Assembly: GCA_015058375.1 (NCBI GenBank)
Contig: SVCK01000104.1
Location: forward strand, 1-33,613
Length of the DNA stretch: 33,613 nt
Direction of reading: 5' to 3'
Source: Clostridium sp.
Lineage (GTDB): Bacteria; Bacillota; Clostridia; Clostridiales; Clostridiaceae
Below, piece by piece: positions 17,544 through 27,353 of the stretch. The position numbers and the translations under genes were made by a program. The notes under the pieces were generated by a model. That model saw only the letters and a list, made by a program, of their open reading frames with translations. It made no database searches and was not told where the DNA came from. Within the stretch, counting starts at the first letter, position 1, and the number at the start of each line of letters is the position of its first letter.

Positions 17544-18218
17544 TTATTCTGTCACCTCAAATTTATATCCACTTCCTCTTACAGTGACTATATAATTAGA
17601 TTTATCCCCTAATTTTTCTCTTAATCTTTTTATATTAGTATCGACAGTTCGAATATCTCCATAATAATCAATTCCCCATACATTATCTAGGATAGTATCT
17701 CTAGATAAGGCTATAGAATTATTATCTATAAGATAAATAAGAAGTTCATATTCTTTTGGAGATAAAGGAAGAATATTATCATTAATTTTAACTTCATGAG
17801 ATAATTTATTAATTAATATACCACCATAGTTTTGGGTACTTGAATCAACATCATTTCTTGTTCTTTTTAGAAGTGCTTTAACTTTTGCAACTAATACTTT
17901 TGGACTAAAAGGTTTTGTGACATAATCATCAGCACCAAAATCATATCCTTGAAGTTTATCTTCCTCTTCACCTTTAGCAGTAAGTAAAATTACAGGCAAA
18001 GTAGATACTTCTCTTATTTTTTCTAAAGTAGTTAGACCATCCATGATCGGCATCATTATATCAAGAATAATTAAATCGATTTTATTGTCTTTAAATATAT
18101 CTAAAGCTTGTTGTCCGTTTTCTGCTTCAAGCACATTAAATTCGTCTGTATCAAAATAATCTCTTAGTAAAAATCTTATTCTAAATTCATCTTCAACAAT
18201 TAAAATGTTTTTTTTCAT
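17544..18218 (-). CDS. OmpR/PhoB-family response regulator
   Basis: 224 residues. Receiver domain (1-118) with acidic pair Glu9-Asp10, phosphoacceptor Asp53 in LIILDIMMPIMDG, Thr80 and Lys102 (YVTKPF). The winged-helix DNA-binding domain (about 128-222) includes LSPKEYELLIYLIDN, VWGIDYYGDIRTVDTNIKRL and the GSGYKFEV wing. It is first in the operon with the kinase and diverges from the M16 peptidase gene, which, with nearby genes, is a possible target. Ribosome site TGGAGTG; AT-rich overlapping TATAAT-like elements lie upstream near 18258-18270. Confidence 0.96.
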   Translation of the reverse strand: MKKNILIVEDEFRIRFLLRDYFDTDEFNVLEAENGQQALDIFKDNKIDLIILDIMMPIMDGLTTLEKIREVSTLPVILLTAKGEEEDKLQGYDFGADDYVTKPFSPKVLVAKVKALLKRTRNDVDSSTQNYGGILINKLSHEVKINDNILPLSPKEYELLIYLIDNNSIALSRDTILDNVWGIDYYGDIRTVDTNIKRLREKLGDKSNYIVTVRGSGYKFEVTE

Positions 18219-18373
18219 AACTTAATCACTCCACACAATTAAATCTGTATACATAAATCTATTATATTATAAATTTGAAAGGATATAAAACATAATAATA
18301 GAATAATATTATTGTAATATTGGTGAAAAAAGATTATATTTAAAATTGCTATAAGGAAAAAAGGAGAGTTTTA

Positions 18374-19624
18374 ATGATAAAATTTAATTTTGATGTAAAG
18401 AAACATATACTAGAAAATGGATTAGAAATATTAACAATAAAAAAAGATACATTAATATCATCTATAAATATAGGACTAAAAGTAGGGGCAATGGATGAAG
18501 ATATGAACGAAAAAGGGCTAAGTCATTTTATTGAGCATATGCTTTTTAAAGGTACTAATAAAAGGGGAAATGAAGAATTAAATTATGAACTTGAAGCCTT
18601 AGGTGGAGAATATAATGCATATACAGAATATAATGATACAGTTTATACTATAAGCTGTTTAAGTGAAGAATTTGAAAATGCCGTTGAACTTTTAGGAGAT
18701 ATGATTACATCTTCAAATTTTCCAGAGAATGAAATAGAAAAAGAAAGAGGAGTAATTCTAGCAGAAATGAGGACAAGCAAAGACGACATAGAAGATTTAA
18801 GTTTTAAAAAAGTTAATGAACTTGCTTTTAAAAATAGTCCTTTAAGAATAGATGTGACAGGAATTGAAGAAGAGGTAAAAAGATTTACGAGAGAAGATAT
18901 TGTTAAGTATTATAATAAATTTTATATACCTCAAAATTCACTAATTACTATAGTATCCTCTTTAGAGCATGAAGAAGCAAAAGCTTTAGTAGAAAAACAT
19001 TTTTCTAATTGGAGTGGAGAAAAAATAATAAAGCAAAATATTGTGGATGAAAAGAATGCTTTTGTAACTAAAACAAGTTATAAGAAGGATATGGAACAGA
19101 GTACTATAGTATATTTATATACTTTCCCAAATATAAAAAAGGAAGATGAACTTCCGTTAAGAATACTTACTCATAGATTAGGAGAAAGTGCAAACTCTTT
19201 ATTGTTTAGAGAAGTAAGAGAAAATAGAGGATTAGCTTATGATATATATACTCAACTTGATATGACTAAGAATATAAAAACATTATATATTTATACAGCA
19301 GTTGCTGAAGATGATGTGCAAAAAACGATAGAGGCAATTGATGAAACTTTAGAAAAAATTATAAATAAAAGTATTGTTATAGGAGATAAAGATTTGAAAA
19401 TTATGAAAAAAGTTTACAAAACTGCAGTTATATCTACTTTAGAAGATTCAGCAGAATTATGTAATTATATTCTTCATCAAGAACTTGAAGGAGAGGACAT
19501 TTTTGAGTTTGTAAGTGATATGGAAAGTTTAAATAATATAGATAAGGATAGAATATATGAAGTAGCTAAACAAGTACTTAGAGAGCCTACAATTCATATA
19601 TTAAAGAGACTAGAGGAGAAATAG
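18374..19624 (+). CDS. M16 family zinc peptidase (processing-peptidase-like)
   Basis: 416 residues. The inverted zinc motif HxxEH is His51-Glu54-His55 (HFIEHMLFKGT) and the third ligand is Glu131 in ERGVILAEM. Two homologous halves are expected; the C-terminal half contains RENRGLAYDIYTQLD, the conserved R/Y substrate-clamp region. This size matches the bacterial YmxG/PqqL-like single-chain half enzymes that work as dimers. Substrates are unfolded peptides; the specific target is unknown. ATG after AAGGAGAG. It begins a tight operon with recX (4 nt gap) and the transglutaminase protein. Confidence 0.93.
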   Translation: MIKFNFDVKKHILENGLEILTIKKDTLISSINIGLKVGAMDEDMNEKGLSHFIEHMLFKGTNKRGNEELNYELEALGGEYNAYTEYNDTVYTISCLSEEFENAVELLGDMITSSNFPENEIEKERGVILAEMRTSKDDIEDLSFKKVNELAFKNSPLRIDVTGIEEEVKRFTREDIVKYYNKFYIPQNSLITIVSSLEHEEAKALVEKHFSNWSGEKIIKQNIVDEKNAFVTKTSYKKDMEQSTIVYLYTFPNIKKEDELPLRILTHRLGESANSLLFREVRENRGLAYDIYTQLDMTKNIKTLYIYTAVAEDDVQKTIEAIDETLEKIINKSIVIGDKDLKIMKKVYKTAVISTLEDSAELCNYILHQELEGEDIFEFVSDMESLNNIDKDRIYEVAKQVLREPTIHILKRLEEK

Positions 19625-19628
19625 TGTT

Positions 19629-20267
19629 TTGGGGAAAATAACAAAAATAGAAGTTCAAAAAAGAAATAAAGAAAGAGTTAATGTTTATATAGATAATGCT
19701 TATGCATTTTCTATATATAGTGAACTTGTATATAGAGAAAATTTAAGAGTAAATTCTGAAGTTGATGAAGAAAAACTTTTGAGCTTGGCTAAAAAAGAAA
19801 ATGTGTCAAAATGTAAAGAAACAGCTTTGAAGATTATTGAAAGAAGTTACAAGACTGAAAAAGAAATGCAAAAAAAACTTATGGAAAAAGGATATGATTT
19901 TGATAGCATAGAAATTGTAATTAATTTTCTTAAGGAATATAATTTTATAAATGATAGCAATTATGTAAAGATGTATATAAAAGATAGGATATCTACTCAA
20001 GGAAAACAAAAGATTAAATATTCTTTAATTAGAAAAGGAATTTCAGTTGAAATAATTGATGAATTCATTAATAAGATTGAATCGGATGATGAAAAAGTTG
20101 TGGCAATTGAGATGACCAAAAAGAAATATAAAACTCTTATAAAAAGAGAAAACGATAGGTTTAAATTATGGAATAAATTATGTAGGTACCTTGTAGGCAG
20201 AGGGTATGATTATTCAATATCTAAAGAAGTAGTAAATGAAGTCTTAGATATGGAGAATATTGATTAG
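19629..20267 (+). CDS. recX: RecX regulatory protein
   Basis: 212 residues from a TTG start, with AGGAG ten bases upstream inside the end of the preceding gene. RecX inhibits or modulates RecA filaments. The N-terminal KITKIEVQKRNKERVNVYID, the three-helix repeats (SYKTEKEMQKKLMEKGYDFD, LKEYNFINDSNYVKMYIKDR, SLIRKGISVEIIDEFINKI) and a C-terminal fourth-repeat-like segment LWNKLCRYLVGRGYDYS fit the family. recA is not in the window; RecX genes in Firmicutes are often unlinked. The 4-nt gap implies co-expression with the peptidase. Confidence 0.9.
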   Translation: MGKITKIEVQKRNKERVNVYIDNAYAFSIYSELVYRENLRVNSEVDEEKLLSLAKKENVSKCKETALKIIERSYKTEKEMQKKLMEKGYDFDSIEIVINFLKEYNFINDSNYVKMYIKDRISTQGKQKIKYSLIRKGISVEIIDEFINKIESDDEKVVAIEMTKKKYKTLIKRENDRFKLWNKLCRYLVGRGYDYSISKEVVNEVLDMENID

Positions 20268-20279
20268 AGGTGTTTAACA

Positions 20280-21338
20280 GTGGATATTAATATTCAAACT
20301 TTAGTGATTTTGGGCATTATTGTAGTAAGTATAATATCGACTATGAGAAGAGTACTTAGAAATTTAGATTTAGAGGAGGCAATAGATCCTATATTTTCAG
20401 GAATTTCAACAATAATTACTTTTTTTATAGTAGTGTTTACTTATGAAAATTTAGATTACCAAATAAGTATATTTTTTAACAAATTTTTTAGCGAAAAAGT
20501 TAGTAATAGTGGTGTAATGCATATTCTTGTTTTAGGAGTTGTGTTCATTATAATTAAGGTAATTATTGAGATGATATTAGGCTTACTAAATAAATTTATG
20601 TTTAGAGATTTATTTAAAAGTATGAAAAATAAATTTATATTAGGTGTATTTTCAATTATATTTGGAGCAATAAGAGGCATTATATTTGTTATATTAGTAT
20701 TTATGTCTATTTCAATATACAATACTATAGCTTCTCCCAATAAAGCAATAGCAGTTTTTAATGATAATAATATGTATGCAAAGGTTGCAGATATAGTAGA
20801 TAAAAGTCAACTTGTTTCTATGTCAAATGGTATACAAGAAAAGGTCGCAGCTAATAAAATTATCTATTATAATGGAATAACTATTGATGAAGGCGTAGAA
20901 TCAAATGATGAGATAAATTTGAAAGCTCAGGAGATTACTAAAGGAGAAAAATCAGAGAAAGCTAAAGCAAAAACAATCTATACATGGATAGGAAGTAATA
21001 TTTCTTATGATGATGAAAAAGCACAACTTATATTAAGTGAAGGTAAAGAGGCTGAAAGTGGAGCAATTGTAGCTTTTAAATATAGAAAGGGAATTTGCTT
21101 AGATTATGCGTGCCTTTATACTGCAATGGCTAAATCAGTAGGCTTAAAGACTAGAATTATTGTTGGAAAAGCTTATAATGGACAAGAGTTTGTAAGTCAT
21201 TCTTGGAATCAAGTTTATATAAGTAAGGAAAATAGATGGGTTAATTTAGATACGACTTTTTATATCGCTGGAGATTATTTTGATACCAATAAATTTGATA
21301 CTCAATATAAAATAGAAAGTATAGCTGGAGAATTTTAA
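20280..21338 (+). CDS. Membrane protein with CvpA-like N-terminus and transglutaminase-like domain
   Basis: 352 residues, GTG start after AGAGGTG, 12 nt beyond recX. Residues 1-150 hold about four hydrophobic helices in a layout like CvpA proteins. Residues about 200-340 are a transglutaminase/protease-like core with a full triad: Cys in RKGICLDYACLY, His in FVSHSWNQVY and Asp in WVNLDTTF. The core probably works at or outside the membrane on peptides or proteins; orientation is not certain. I know of no characterised protein with this exact combination. It ends just before the copy-2 palindrome, which likely terminates the operon. Confidence 0.85.
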   Translation: MDINIQTLVILGIIVVSIISTMRRVLRNLDLEEAIDPIFSGISTIITFFIVVFTYENLDYQISIFFNKFFSEKVSNSGVMHILVLGVVFIIIKVIIEMILGLLNKFMFRDLFKSMKNKFILGVFSIIFGAIRGIIFVILVFMSISIYNTIASPNKAIAVFNDNNMYAKVADIVDKSQLVSMSNGIQEKVAANKIIYYNGITIDEGVESNDEINLKAQEITKGEKSEKAKAKTIYTWIGSNISYDDEKAQLILSEGKEAESGAIVAFKYRKGICLDYACLYTAMAKSVGLKTRIIVGKAYNGQEFVSHSWNQVYISKENRWVNLDTTFYIAGDYFDTNKFDTQYKIESIAGEF

Positions 21339-21364
21339 ATCTTTTATATAACTAACAATACAAA

Positions 21365-21409
21365 AAAGACAGTAGGTAGATTTGGATTTACACAAATCTG
21401 CTTACTGTC
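21365..21409. repeat. Dispersed 45-bp palindromic repeat, copy 2 (probable terminator)
   Basis: Arms at 21368-21384 and 21393-21409 surround the loop GATTTACA. It differs from copy 1 at one base (21401-equivalent region, A to G in the 3' arm), which changes a U-A pair to U-G and so keeps the stem. TTTT follows on the plus strand and six T on the minus strand, between the convergent transglutaminase and TPR genes. Confidence 0.85.
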
Positions 21410-21453
21410 TTTTAACACCTAAAAAATTATAAAATTTTTTTGATACATCAATT

Positions 21454-21807
21454 TTATTTTTTATTTAATCGAGAAGTTATTAACTTTATAGCCTTTTCGC
21501 AATCTGTGTCTTCATTATTAAGAGCCCATGCAAGATTAAAATTAATAAGGGCTTTATTTGTATTTTCTTTCATAGCATAGCAATATCCAAGATTAAAATA
21601 GTACTTACTTTCTGTATGTAGTAGTAAAGCTTTTTTTATCATTGCTATGGCATTATCATAATCTTTTAATTTAATGAAGCATACACCGGAATTGTAATAG
21701 GAACAAGCTTCATTATCTTTAGTTTCTATTGCTTTTTTATAACAGTCGATAGCTCTTTTATAGTCCTGTGTGTTATATAGTTTGTTACCTTCATTAAAAA
21801 AGTTCAT
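21454..21807 (-). CDS. Small TPR-repeat protein
   Basis: 117 residues from the ATG at 21807, preceded by TAGGAGG; an upstream in-frame ATG (21849) lacks a ribosome site. Nearly the whole protein is three tetratricopeptide repeats (about 1-34, 35-68, 69-102), with typical motifs such as YKRAIDCYKKAIE, YYNSGVCFIKLKDYDNAIAM and YYFNLGYCYAMKENTNKALI. No signal peptide or membrane segment. TPRs mediate protein contacts; the partner is unknown. Confidence 0.88.
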   Translation of the reverse strand: MNFFNEGNKLYNTQDYKRAIDCYKKAIETKDNEACSYYNSGVCFIKLKDYDNAIAMIKKALLLHTESKYYFNLGYCYAMKENTNKALINFNLAWALNNEDTDCEKAIKLITSRLNKK

Positions 21808-21922
21808 ATTACCTCCTAGTATAAATTGTACTATTACGATTATAGACATAGTTTATATATTATATACAAAAGTACAATATTATATTACTTAAAATCGATA
21901 TATTTGCACATTAAACTAAAAC

Positions 21923-21950
21923 TTGAAAAACATAGTTTAAAATGTATAAT
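21923..21950 (+). promoter_or_regulatory. Sigma-A promoter of the activase-like gene
   Basis: TTGAAA (21923-21928), 16-nt spacer, TATAAT (21945-21950), about 36 nt before the ATG. Confidence 0.65.
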
Positions 21951-21986
21951 AGATATTAGCATATTAATAATTAAGTAGGTGTGAAA

Positions 21987-24900
21987 ATGAAAAGATACAA
22001 TATAGGATTGGATGTCGGTTCTACAACTGTTAAAGTAGTTGCTTTAGATTATGATCAAAATGTTATTTACAGTAAATATAAAAGACATTTTTCAGATATA
22101 AAAAGCACAATAATTGAATTGATAAAAGAAGCCTATGAAATGATAGGAAATGCTGAAATTACAATAAGTGTTACTGGTTCAGGAGGACTTTCAGTATCTA
22201 ATTGGCTAAATATTAAATTTGTACAGGAAGTAATAGCTTGCACAAAGACAGTTGAAGAATTAATACCATCCACAGACGTAGCAATTGAACTAGGTGGAGA
22301 AGATGCTAAAATTACATACTTTAAAGGTGGAATAGAGCAGAGAATGAATGGAACTTGTGCAGGGGGTACAGGTGCATTTATAGATCAAATGGCAGCACTT
22401 TTAAATACAGATGCTGCAGGATTAAATGAGCTAGCTAAAAATCATAAAGTTGTATATCCAATAGCATCAAGATGTGGAGTTTTTGCCAAAACTGATGTTC
22501 AACCTCTAATTAATGAAGGTGCAGCAGTTGAAGATATAGCAGTATCTATATTACAGGCTGTTGTAAATCAAACAATTAGTGGACTTGCTTGTGGTAAACC
22601 TATAAGAGGAAAAGTGGCATTCTTAGGAGGACCATTATACTTCCTATCAGAGCTTAGAAATAGATTTATTCAAACACTTAAACTTAGAGAAGACGAAATA
22701 ATATTTCCTAAAAATTCTCAGTTGTTTGTTGCTTATGGAGCAGCAATTATGTCAAGAGAAAATGAAAAAATTAAATTTAGTGATTTAGTAGATAAAGTAA
22801 AAGACATAAGTGATGTAAAAGAAGAAAATATAGATAGATTACAGCCTTTGTTTAACAATGAAGAAGAATATAAAGCATTTAATGAAAGACATAAAAAGGC
22901 TAAAGCAAAGAGAGGAAAACTTGAAGATTGCAAAGGAAAGGCTTTTTTAGGAATTGATGCTGGATCTACTACAACTAAGGTAGTTCTTATAAATGAAGAT
23001 AGAGAAATTATTTATAGTTATTATGGAAGTAATGGTGGAAGTCCTTTAAATAAAGTAATAGAAATTCTAAAAGATTTATATTCGAAACTTCCAGAAGGTG
23101 TAGAGATTGTTAATTCTACAGTTACAGGGTATGGAGAATCTTTAATAAAGGCAGCTTTACATGTTGATATTGGAGAAATTGAAACAATAGCTCACTACAA
23201 AGCTTCTGAATATTTCTTACCAGGAGTTGATTTCATTCTTGATATTGGTGGACAAGATATGAAATGCTTAAGAATAAAAAATGGAGTTATTGATTCTATT
23301 CTGTTAAATGAAGCGTGTTCATCAGGGTGTGGTTCATTTATAGAGAGTTTTGCAAAATCTCTTAATATGAAAATTGAAGACTTTGCAAAGGAAGCGTTAA
23401 AATCAAAAGCACCAGTTGATTTGGGTTCAAGATGTACAGTATTTATGAATTCAAGGGTAAAACAAGCCCAAAAAGAAGGTGCTCAAGTAAGTGATATATC
23501 AGCAGGTTTATCTTATTCAGTTATTAAGAACGCTTTATTTAAAGTTATTAAAATAAGAAATGAAAAGGAAATGGGCAAAAAAATAATAGTTCAAGGAGGA
23601 ACTTTCTATAATGATGCAGTGCTTAGAAGTTTTGAACTTATATCAAAACGAGAAGTTGTAAGACCTGATATTGCAGGTATTATGGGAGCTTTTGGATGTG
23701 CCTTAATTTCAAGAGAAAGATATACAGAAGAAAGTAAAACTACATTATTAAGCAGGGATAAAATAGAAAGTTTTGAAATGACAACTGACTTTAGAAGATG
23801 CGGTAGATGTGGAAATAACTGTTTATTGACAGTAAATAAATTCTCTACAGATGAAGAATTTATTTCAGGAAATAGATGTGAAAGAGGTCTTGGAATAGAT
23901 AAGGTAAAGGAAGAAATTCCGAATCTTTATAAATATAAATTTAAGAGAACTTTCTCATATAGACCTTTAAAGAAGGAAGAAGCTAAAAGGGGAACTATAG
24001 GAATACCTAGAGTATTGAATATGTATGAAAATTATCCATTTTGGTTTACTCTTTTAACTAAGCTAGGTTTTAGAGTTGAACTATCTCCAGTTTCAAGCGA
24101 AAAAGTATATGAACTTGGAATAGAAACTATACCTTCTGAATCAGCTTGTTATCCAGCAAAAATTGCACATGGACATATTATGTCATTAATAAATAGAGGA
24201 ATAAAAACAATATTTTATCCATGTATTCCATATGAAAGAGTAGAATTTAAAGACTCAGATAATCATTATAATTGTCCAATGGTAACATCTTATCCTGAAG
24301 TTATAAAAAATAATATGGATATTATTAAGGAAGAAAATATTAAATTTATAGAACCTTTCTTCTCATTGGAAAATAGAAAAGCGTTAGTAAAAAGAATACT
24401 TGAAGAATTCTCTGATTATAATGTGACAAAAGCAGAAGTTGAAGACGCAGTAAAAGCCGCTTATGATGAAAGAGATAATTTTGATAAAGATATACGTAAT
24501 AAAGGAAAAGAAGTACTAGAATATCTTAAGAGAACAGGTAAGACAGGAATTGTATTATGTGGTAGACCATATCATATAGATCCCGAAATAAATCATGGTA
24601 TTCCTGATATAATAAATTCTTTTGATATGGCTGTTTTAACAGAAGACAGTATAGCTCATTTAGGTGAAGAATTAGATTATAAGTTAAGAGTTGTAGATCA
24701 ATGGATGTATCATTCTAGATTATATAGAGCAGCTAATTTTATAGCGAAAGAAGATTCATTAGAACTTATTCAATTAAATTCATTTGGATGTGGATTAGAC
24801 GCTGTAACAACTGATCAAGTTGCAGAAATATTAGCTTCTAAGGGTAAAATTTATACATGTTTAAAGATAGATGAAGGAAATAACTTAGGAGCAGCTAAAA

Positions 24901-26276
24901 TTAGAATAAGATCGTTAAAAGCTGCTATGGAAGAAAGAAGAAGGAATAACTATAAAGCGATAGAAGAAAAAATTGATTATAGTACACCTACATTTACAAA
25001 GGAAATGAGAAAAACACATACAATTTTAATTCCACAAATGTCACCTATACATTTTGAAATAGTTGAAGAAGCTGTAAAGGCTAGTGGCTATAATGTTGAA
25101 GTATTGCCATCAATAGACAATGAAGCAGTAGAAGAAGGATTAAAGTATGTTAATAATGACGCATGTTATCCATCAATTATAGTCGTTGGACAAATGATTC
25201 ATGCTTTAAAATCAGGAAAATATGATTTAAATAATACATCGCTTATAATAAGCCAGACTGGTGGAGGGTGTAGAGCAACAAATTATATAGGATTTTTAAG
25301 AAAAGCATTGAAAGAAGCTGGATTTGAAAATATACCTGTACTTTCATTCAATGTATTAGGAATGGAGAAACAGCCAGGATTTAAAATAACTTATGGACTT
25401 ATAAAGAAAGCATTGATGGCTGTAATTTATGGAGATTTATTTATGAGGGTCCTTTATAGGACAAGACCTTATGAAAAGGTAAAAGGTTCGGCTAATGAAC
25501 TGTACAAGAAGTGGAATGAAATTGCTAAAGAAAATGTTAAAAACGGAAGTAAGTCAGAATTCCATAAAAATATAAAAAATATTATAAAAGAATTTGATAA
25601 TCTGGAATGTTTAGATATAGTAAAACCTAGAGTTGGACTAGTAGGAGAAATATTAGTTAAGTTCCATCCAACTGCGAATAATGATGTGGTTAAAACTATT
25701 GAAGAAGAGGGCGCAGAAGCTGTTATGCCTGATTTAATGGATTTCTTCTTCTATAGTGCTTATGATGAAGTGTTTAAATATGAAAAATTAGGTTCAACTA
25801 AATTAAGAAAGAATGTAAGTTCTTTGGTTATAAAATGGATGGAAAGCTACAGAAAAGTTATGAAAAAAGCGTTAAATGAATCAAAGAGATTTAGTGCACC
25901 TAAGCATATTGAAGAATTAGCAGATATGGCATCGCCTATATTATCTCTAGGAAATCAAACAGGAGAAGGATGGTTTTTAACAGCTGAAATGATTGAACTT
26001 ATTGAAAGTGGCGCAGATAATATTATATGTATGCAACCATTTGCTTGTCTTCCAAACCATGTTACAGGTAAAGGAATGATAAAGATATTAAAAGAGAAAT
26101 ATCCTAAAGCTAATATAGTAGCTGTTGACTATGACCCAGGAGCTTCTCATGTTAATCAATTGAATAGAATAAAATTAATGTTATCAGTGGCATTTAAAAA
26201 GGTTGATGAAGAAGTTTTAGAATTACCAGATAATCAAGATGTTTATTTAGAAAATGCAAATATAGTAACGAGATAA
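21987..26276 (+). CDS. Giant 2-hydroxyacyl-CoA dehydratase activase-like protein
   Basis: 1429 residues from the ATG at 21987 (an in-frame GTG at 21981 is too close to the AGGTG site). Two BadF/HgdC-type ATPase domains lie in tandem: about 3-265 ([12 protein letters not shown], Cys124 in [10 protein letters not shown], Cys163 in SRCGVF) and about 320-580 ([12 protein letters not shown], Cys444/448 in [10 protein letters not shown], Cys483 in SRCTVF). The paired cysteines match the ligands of the [4Fe-4S] cluster that dimeric activases share. A four-cysteine knot (605, 608, 612, 631) follows, then a DUF2229-type region (from about 670, [16 protein letters not shown]) and a C-terminal HgdB-like dehydratase region with more cysteines. 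Such fused proteins are common in clostridia, but their reaction is undefined. No CoA-dehydratase, CoA-transferase or electron-transfer genes adjoin it. Confidence 0.9.
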   Translation: MKRYNIGLDVGSTTVKVVALDYDQNVIYSKYKRHFSDIKSTIIELIKEAYEMIGNAEITISVTGSGGLSVSNWLNIKFVQEVIACTKTVEELIPSTDVAIELGGEDAKITYFKGGIEQRMNGTCAGGTGAFIDQMAALLNTDAAGLNELAKNHKVVYPIASRCGVFAKTDVQPLINEGAAVEDIAVSILQAVVNQTISGLACGKPIRGKVAFLGGPLYFLSELRNRFIQTLKLREDEIIFPKNSQLFVAYGAAIMSRENEKIKFSDLVDKVKDISDVKEENIDRLQPLFNNEEEYKAFNERHKKAKAKRGKLEDCKGKAFLGIDAGSTTTKVVLINEDREIIYSYYGSNGGSPLNKVIEILKDLYSKLPEGVEIVNSTVTGYGESLIKAALHVDIGEIETIAHYKASEYFLPGVDFILDIGGQDMKCLRIKNGVIDSILLNEACSSGCGSFIESFAKSLNMKIEDFAKEALKSKAPVDLGSRCTVFMNSRVKQAQKEGAQVSDISAGLSYSVIKNALFKVIKIRNEKEMGKKIIVQGGTFYNDAVLRSFELISKREVVRPDIAGIMGAFGCALISRERYTEESKTTLLSRDKIESFEMTTDFRRCGRCGNNCLLTVNKFSTDEEFISGNRCERGLGIDKVKEEIPNLYKYKFKRTFSYRPLKKEEAKRGTIGIPRVLNMYENYPFWFTLLTKLGFRVELSPVSSEKVYELGIETIPSESACYPAKIAHGHIMSLINRGIKTIFYPCIPYERVEFKDSDNHYNCPMVTSYPEVIKNNMDIIKEENIKFIEPFFSLENRKALVKRILEEFSDYNVTKAEVEDAVKAAYDERDNFDKDIRNKGKEVLEYLKRTGKTGIVLCGRPYHIDPEINHGIPDIINSFDMAVLTEDSIAHLGEELDYKLRVVDQWMYHSRLYRAANFIAKEDSLELIQLNSFGCGLDAVTTDQVAEILASKGKIYTCLKIDEGNNLGAAKIRIRSLKAAMEERRRNNYKAIEEKIDYSTPTFTKEMRKTHTILIPQMSPIHFEIVEEAVKASGYNVEVLPSIDNEAVEEGLKYVNNDACYPSIIVVGQMIHALKSGKYDLNNTSLIISQTGGGCRATNYIGFLRKALKEAGFENIPVLSFNVLGMEKQPGFKITYGLIKKALMAVIYGDLFMRVLYRTRPYEKVKGSANELYKKWNEIAKENVKNGSKSEFHKNIKNIIKEFDNLECLDIVKPRVGLVGEILVKFHPTANNDVVKTIEEEGAEAVMPDLMDFFFYSAYDEVFKYEKLGSTKLRKNVSSLVIKWMESYRKVMKKALNESKRFSAPKHIEELADMASPILSLGNQTGEGWFLTAEMIELIESGADNIICMQPFACLPNHVTGKGMIKILKEKYPKANIVAVDYDPGASHVNQLNRIKLMLSVAFKKVDEEVLELPDNQDVYLENANIVTR

Positions 26277-26281
26277 GTTAA

Positions 26282-26326
26282 GAGACCTAAAAAGTTATAT
26301 AAAAATAATTTCTTAGGTCTCAAATT
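26282..26326 (+). terminator. Hairpin after the activase-like gene
   Basis: GAGACCTAA / TTAGGTCTC (9 bp, 22-nt loop) followed by a weak T stretch (AAATTTTAT). It ends just before the ribosome site of the next gene, leaving little room for a separate promoter, so partial read-through is likely. Confidence 0.6.
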
Positions 26327-26347
26327 TTATATTAGGAGGTGTTTGTT

Positions 26348-27337
26348 ATTAAGAAGAAGAAGAAAAAAGCTAAAAAAATGAAAAAGATAGATGTGCTAAT
26401 ATATATGATATATATATTAGTGTTTATAGCTGTTACTACGCCTTTTGTATTATTTTTTGGACCATATAAAAATTCAAGAAAAGTTTTTGTGTCAACACTT
26501 CTTGCAACAAGACATGCTTATTATTTAACTAATATTTTTTCACAAGATACTTTAAATAATATGATGGGGAAAACAGAACAAGTATCTAATGAAGAAAATC
26601 AAGATTTAGATAAAATTGATGTGGAATATACTACTGATAATGATGTACAACTTTATAAAGATCAAGAGGATAAATACATTGCATATATACTAGAAATAAA
26701 AAATCCTTTAAAAATTAAAGCTTCAATGACTAAGTATTTAGGAAAAATGGGACAGAGAACAAGTGAGATGGCAGAAGATAATGATGCACTTGCAGCCATA
26801 AATGGAGGTGCTTTTAAGGGTAATGGATCATATGGGGGGACAGCTTCAGAACCAGAAGGTTTTGTTATTTCTGATGGAAAAGTAATATATCCAAAAGATA
26901 AATATAATGAAAATATTAAACAAAATGTTATTGCCTTTAAGAAAGATGGAAAACTTGTGATTGGATCTCATTCTTTAAAAGAACTAAAGCAGATGAATGT
27001 AAAAGAAGCAATGTGTTTTAGTGAAAGAAGTATTATAGTAGATGGTGTAAAACAGATAAGAGATCCTTTAGAAGGAGGATATAATCCGAGGACAGCAGTA
27101 GGACAAAAAGCAGATGGAACTGTAATTTTTCTTGTAATGGATGGGAGAAAGATTACTATGCCAGGAGCAACTTTTTATGATATACAAGAGATAATGGCAA
27201 AAAGAGGTGCTGTCAATGTTGGAGTGTTGGATGGAGGCTATTCGTCAACAATGTATTATGATGGTGAAGTTAGAAATTCACCAAATGCATGGGATGGAGA
27301 AAGATTAGTTGCTACAGCGTTCTATGTTGAAAAATAA
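26348..27337 (+). CDS. Phosphodiester glycosidase (NAGPA) family membrane protein
   Basis: About 329 residues. A lysine-rich cytoplasmic N-terminus is followed by one membrane segment (about 18-40), then an external domain of the NAGPA/phosphodiester glycosidase family: ALAAINGGAFKG, SEPEGFVISDGK, NPRTAVGQKADGTVIFLVMDG and VGVLDGGYSSTMYYDG are hallmark segments. Members include the eukaryotic phosphodiester alpha-GlcNAcase and bacterial exopolysaccharide-associated proteins; a cell-wall or polysaccharide role is likely. The start is odd: AGGAGG (26334-26339) is ideally spaced for the ATT at 26348, giving Met-Lys6; GTG at 26339 overlaps the site, and ATG at 26378 has no site. The next gene begins 17 nt later. 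Confidence 0.85.
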   Translation: MKKKKKKAKKMKKIDVLIYMIYILVFIAVTTPFVLFFGPYKNSRKVFVSTLLATRHAYYLTNIFSQDTLNNMMGKTEQVSNEENQDLDKIDVEYTTDNDVQLYKDQEDKYIAYILEIKNPLKIKASMTKYLGKMGQRTSEMAEDNDALAAINGGAFKGNGSYGGTASEPEGFVISDGKVIYPKDKYNENIKQNVIAFKKDGKLVIGSHSLKELKQMNVKEAMCFSERSIIVDGVKQIRDPLEGGYNPRTAVGQKADGTVIFLVMDGRKITMPGATFYDIQEIMAKRGAVNVGVLDGGYSSTMYYDGEVRNSPNAWDGERLVATAFYVEK

Positions 27338-27353
27338 AAAGAGAGGTTTAAGG

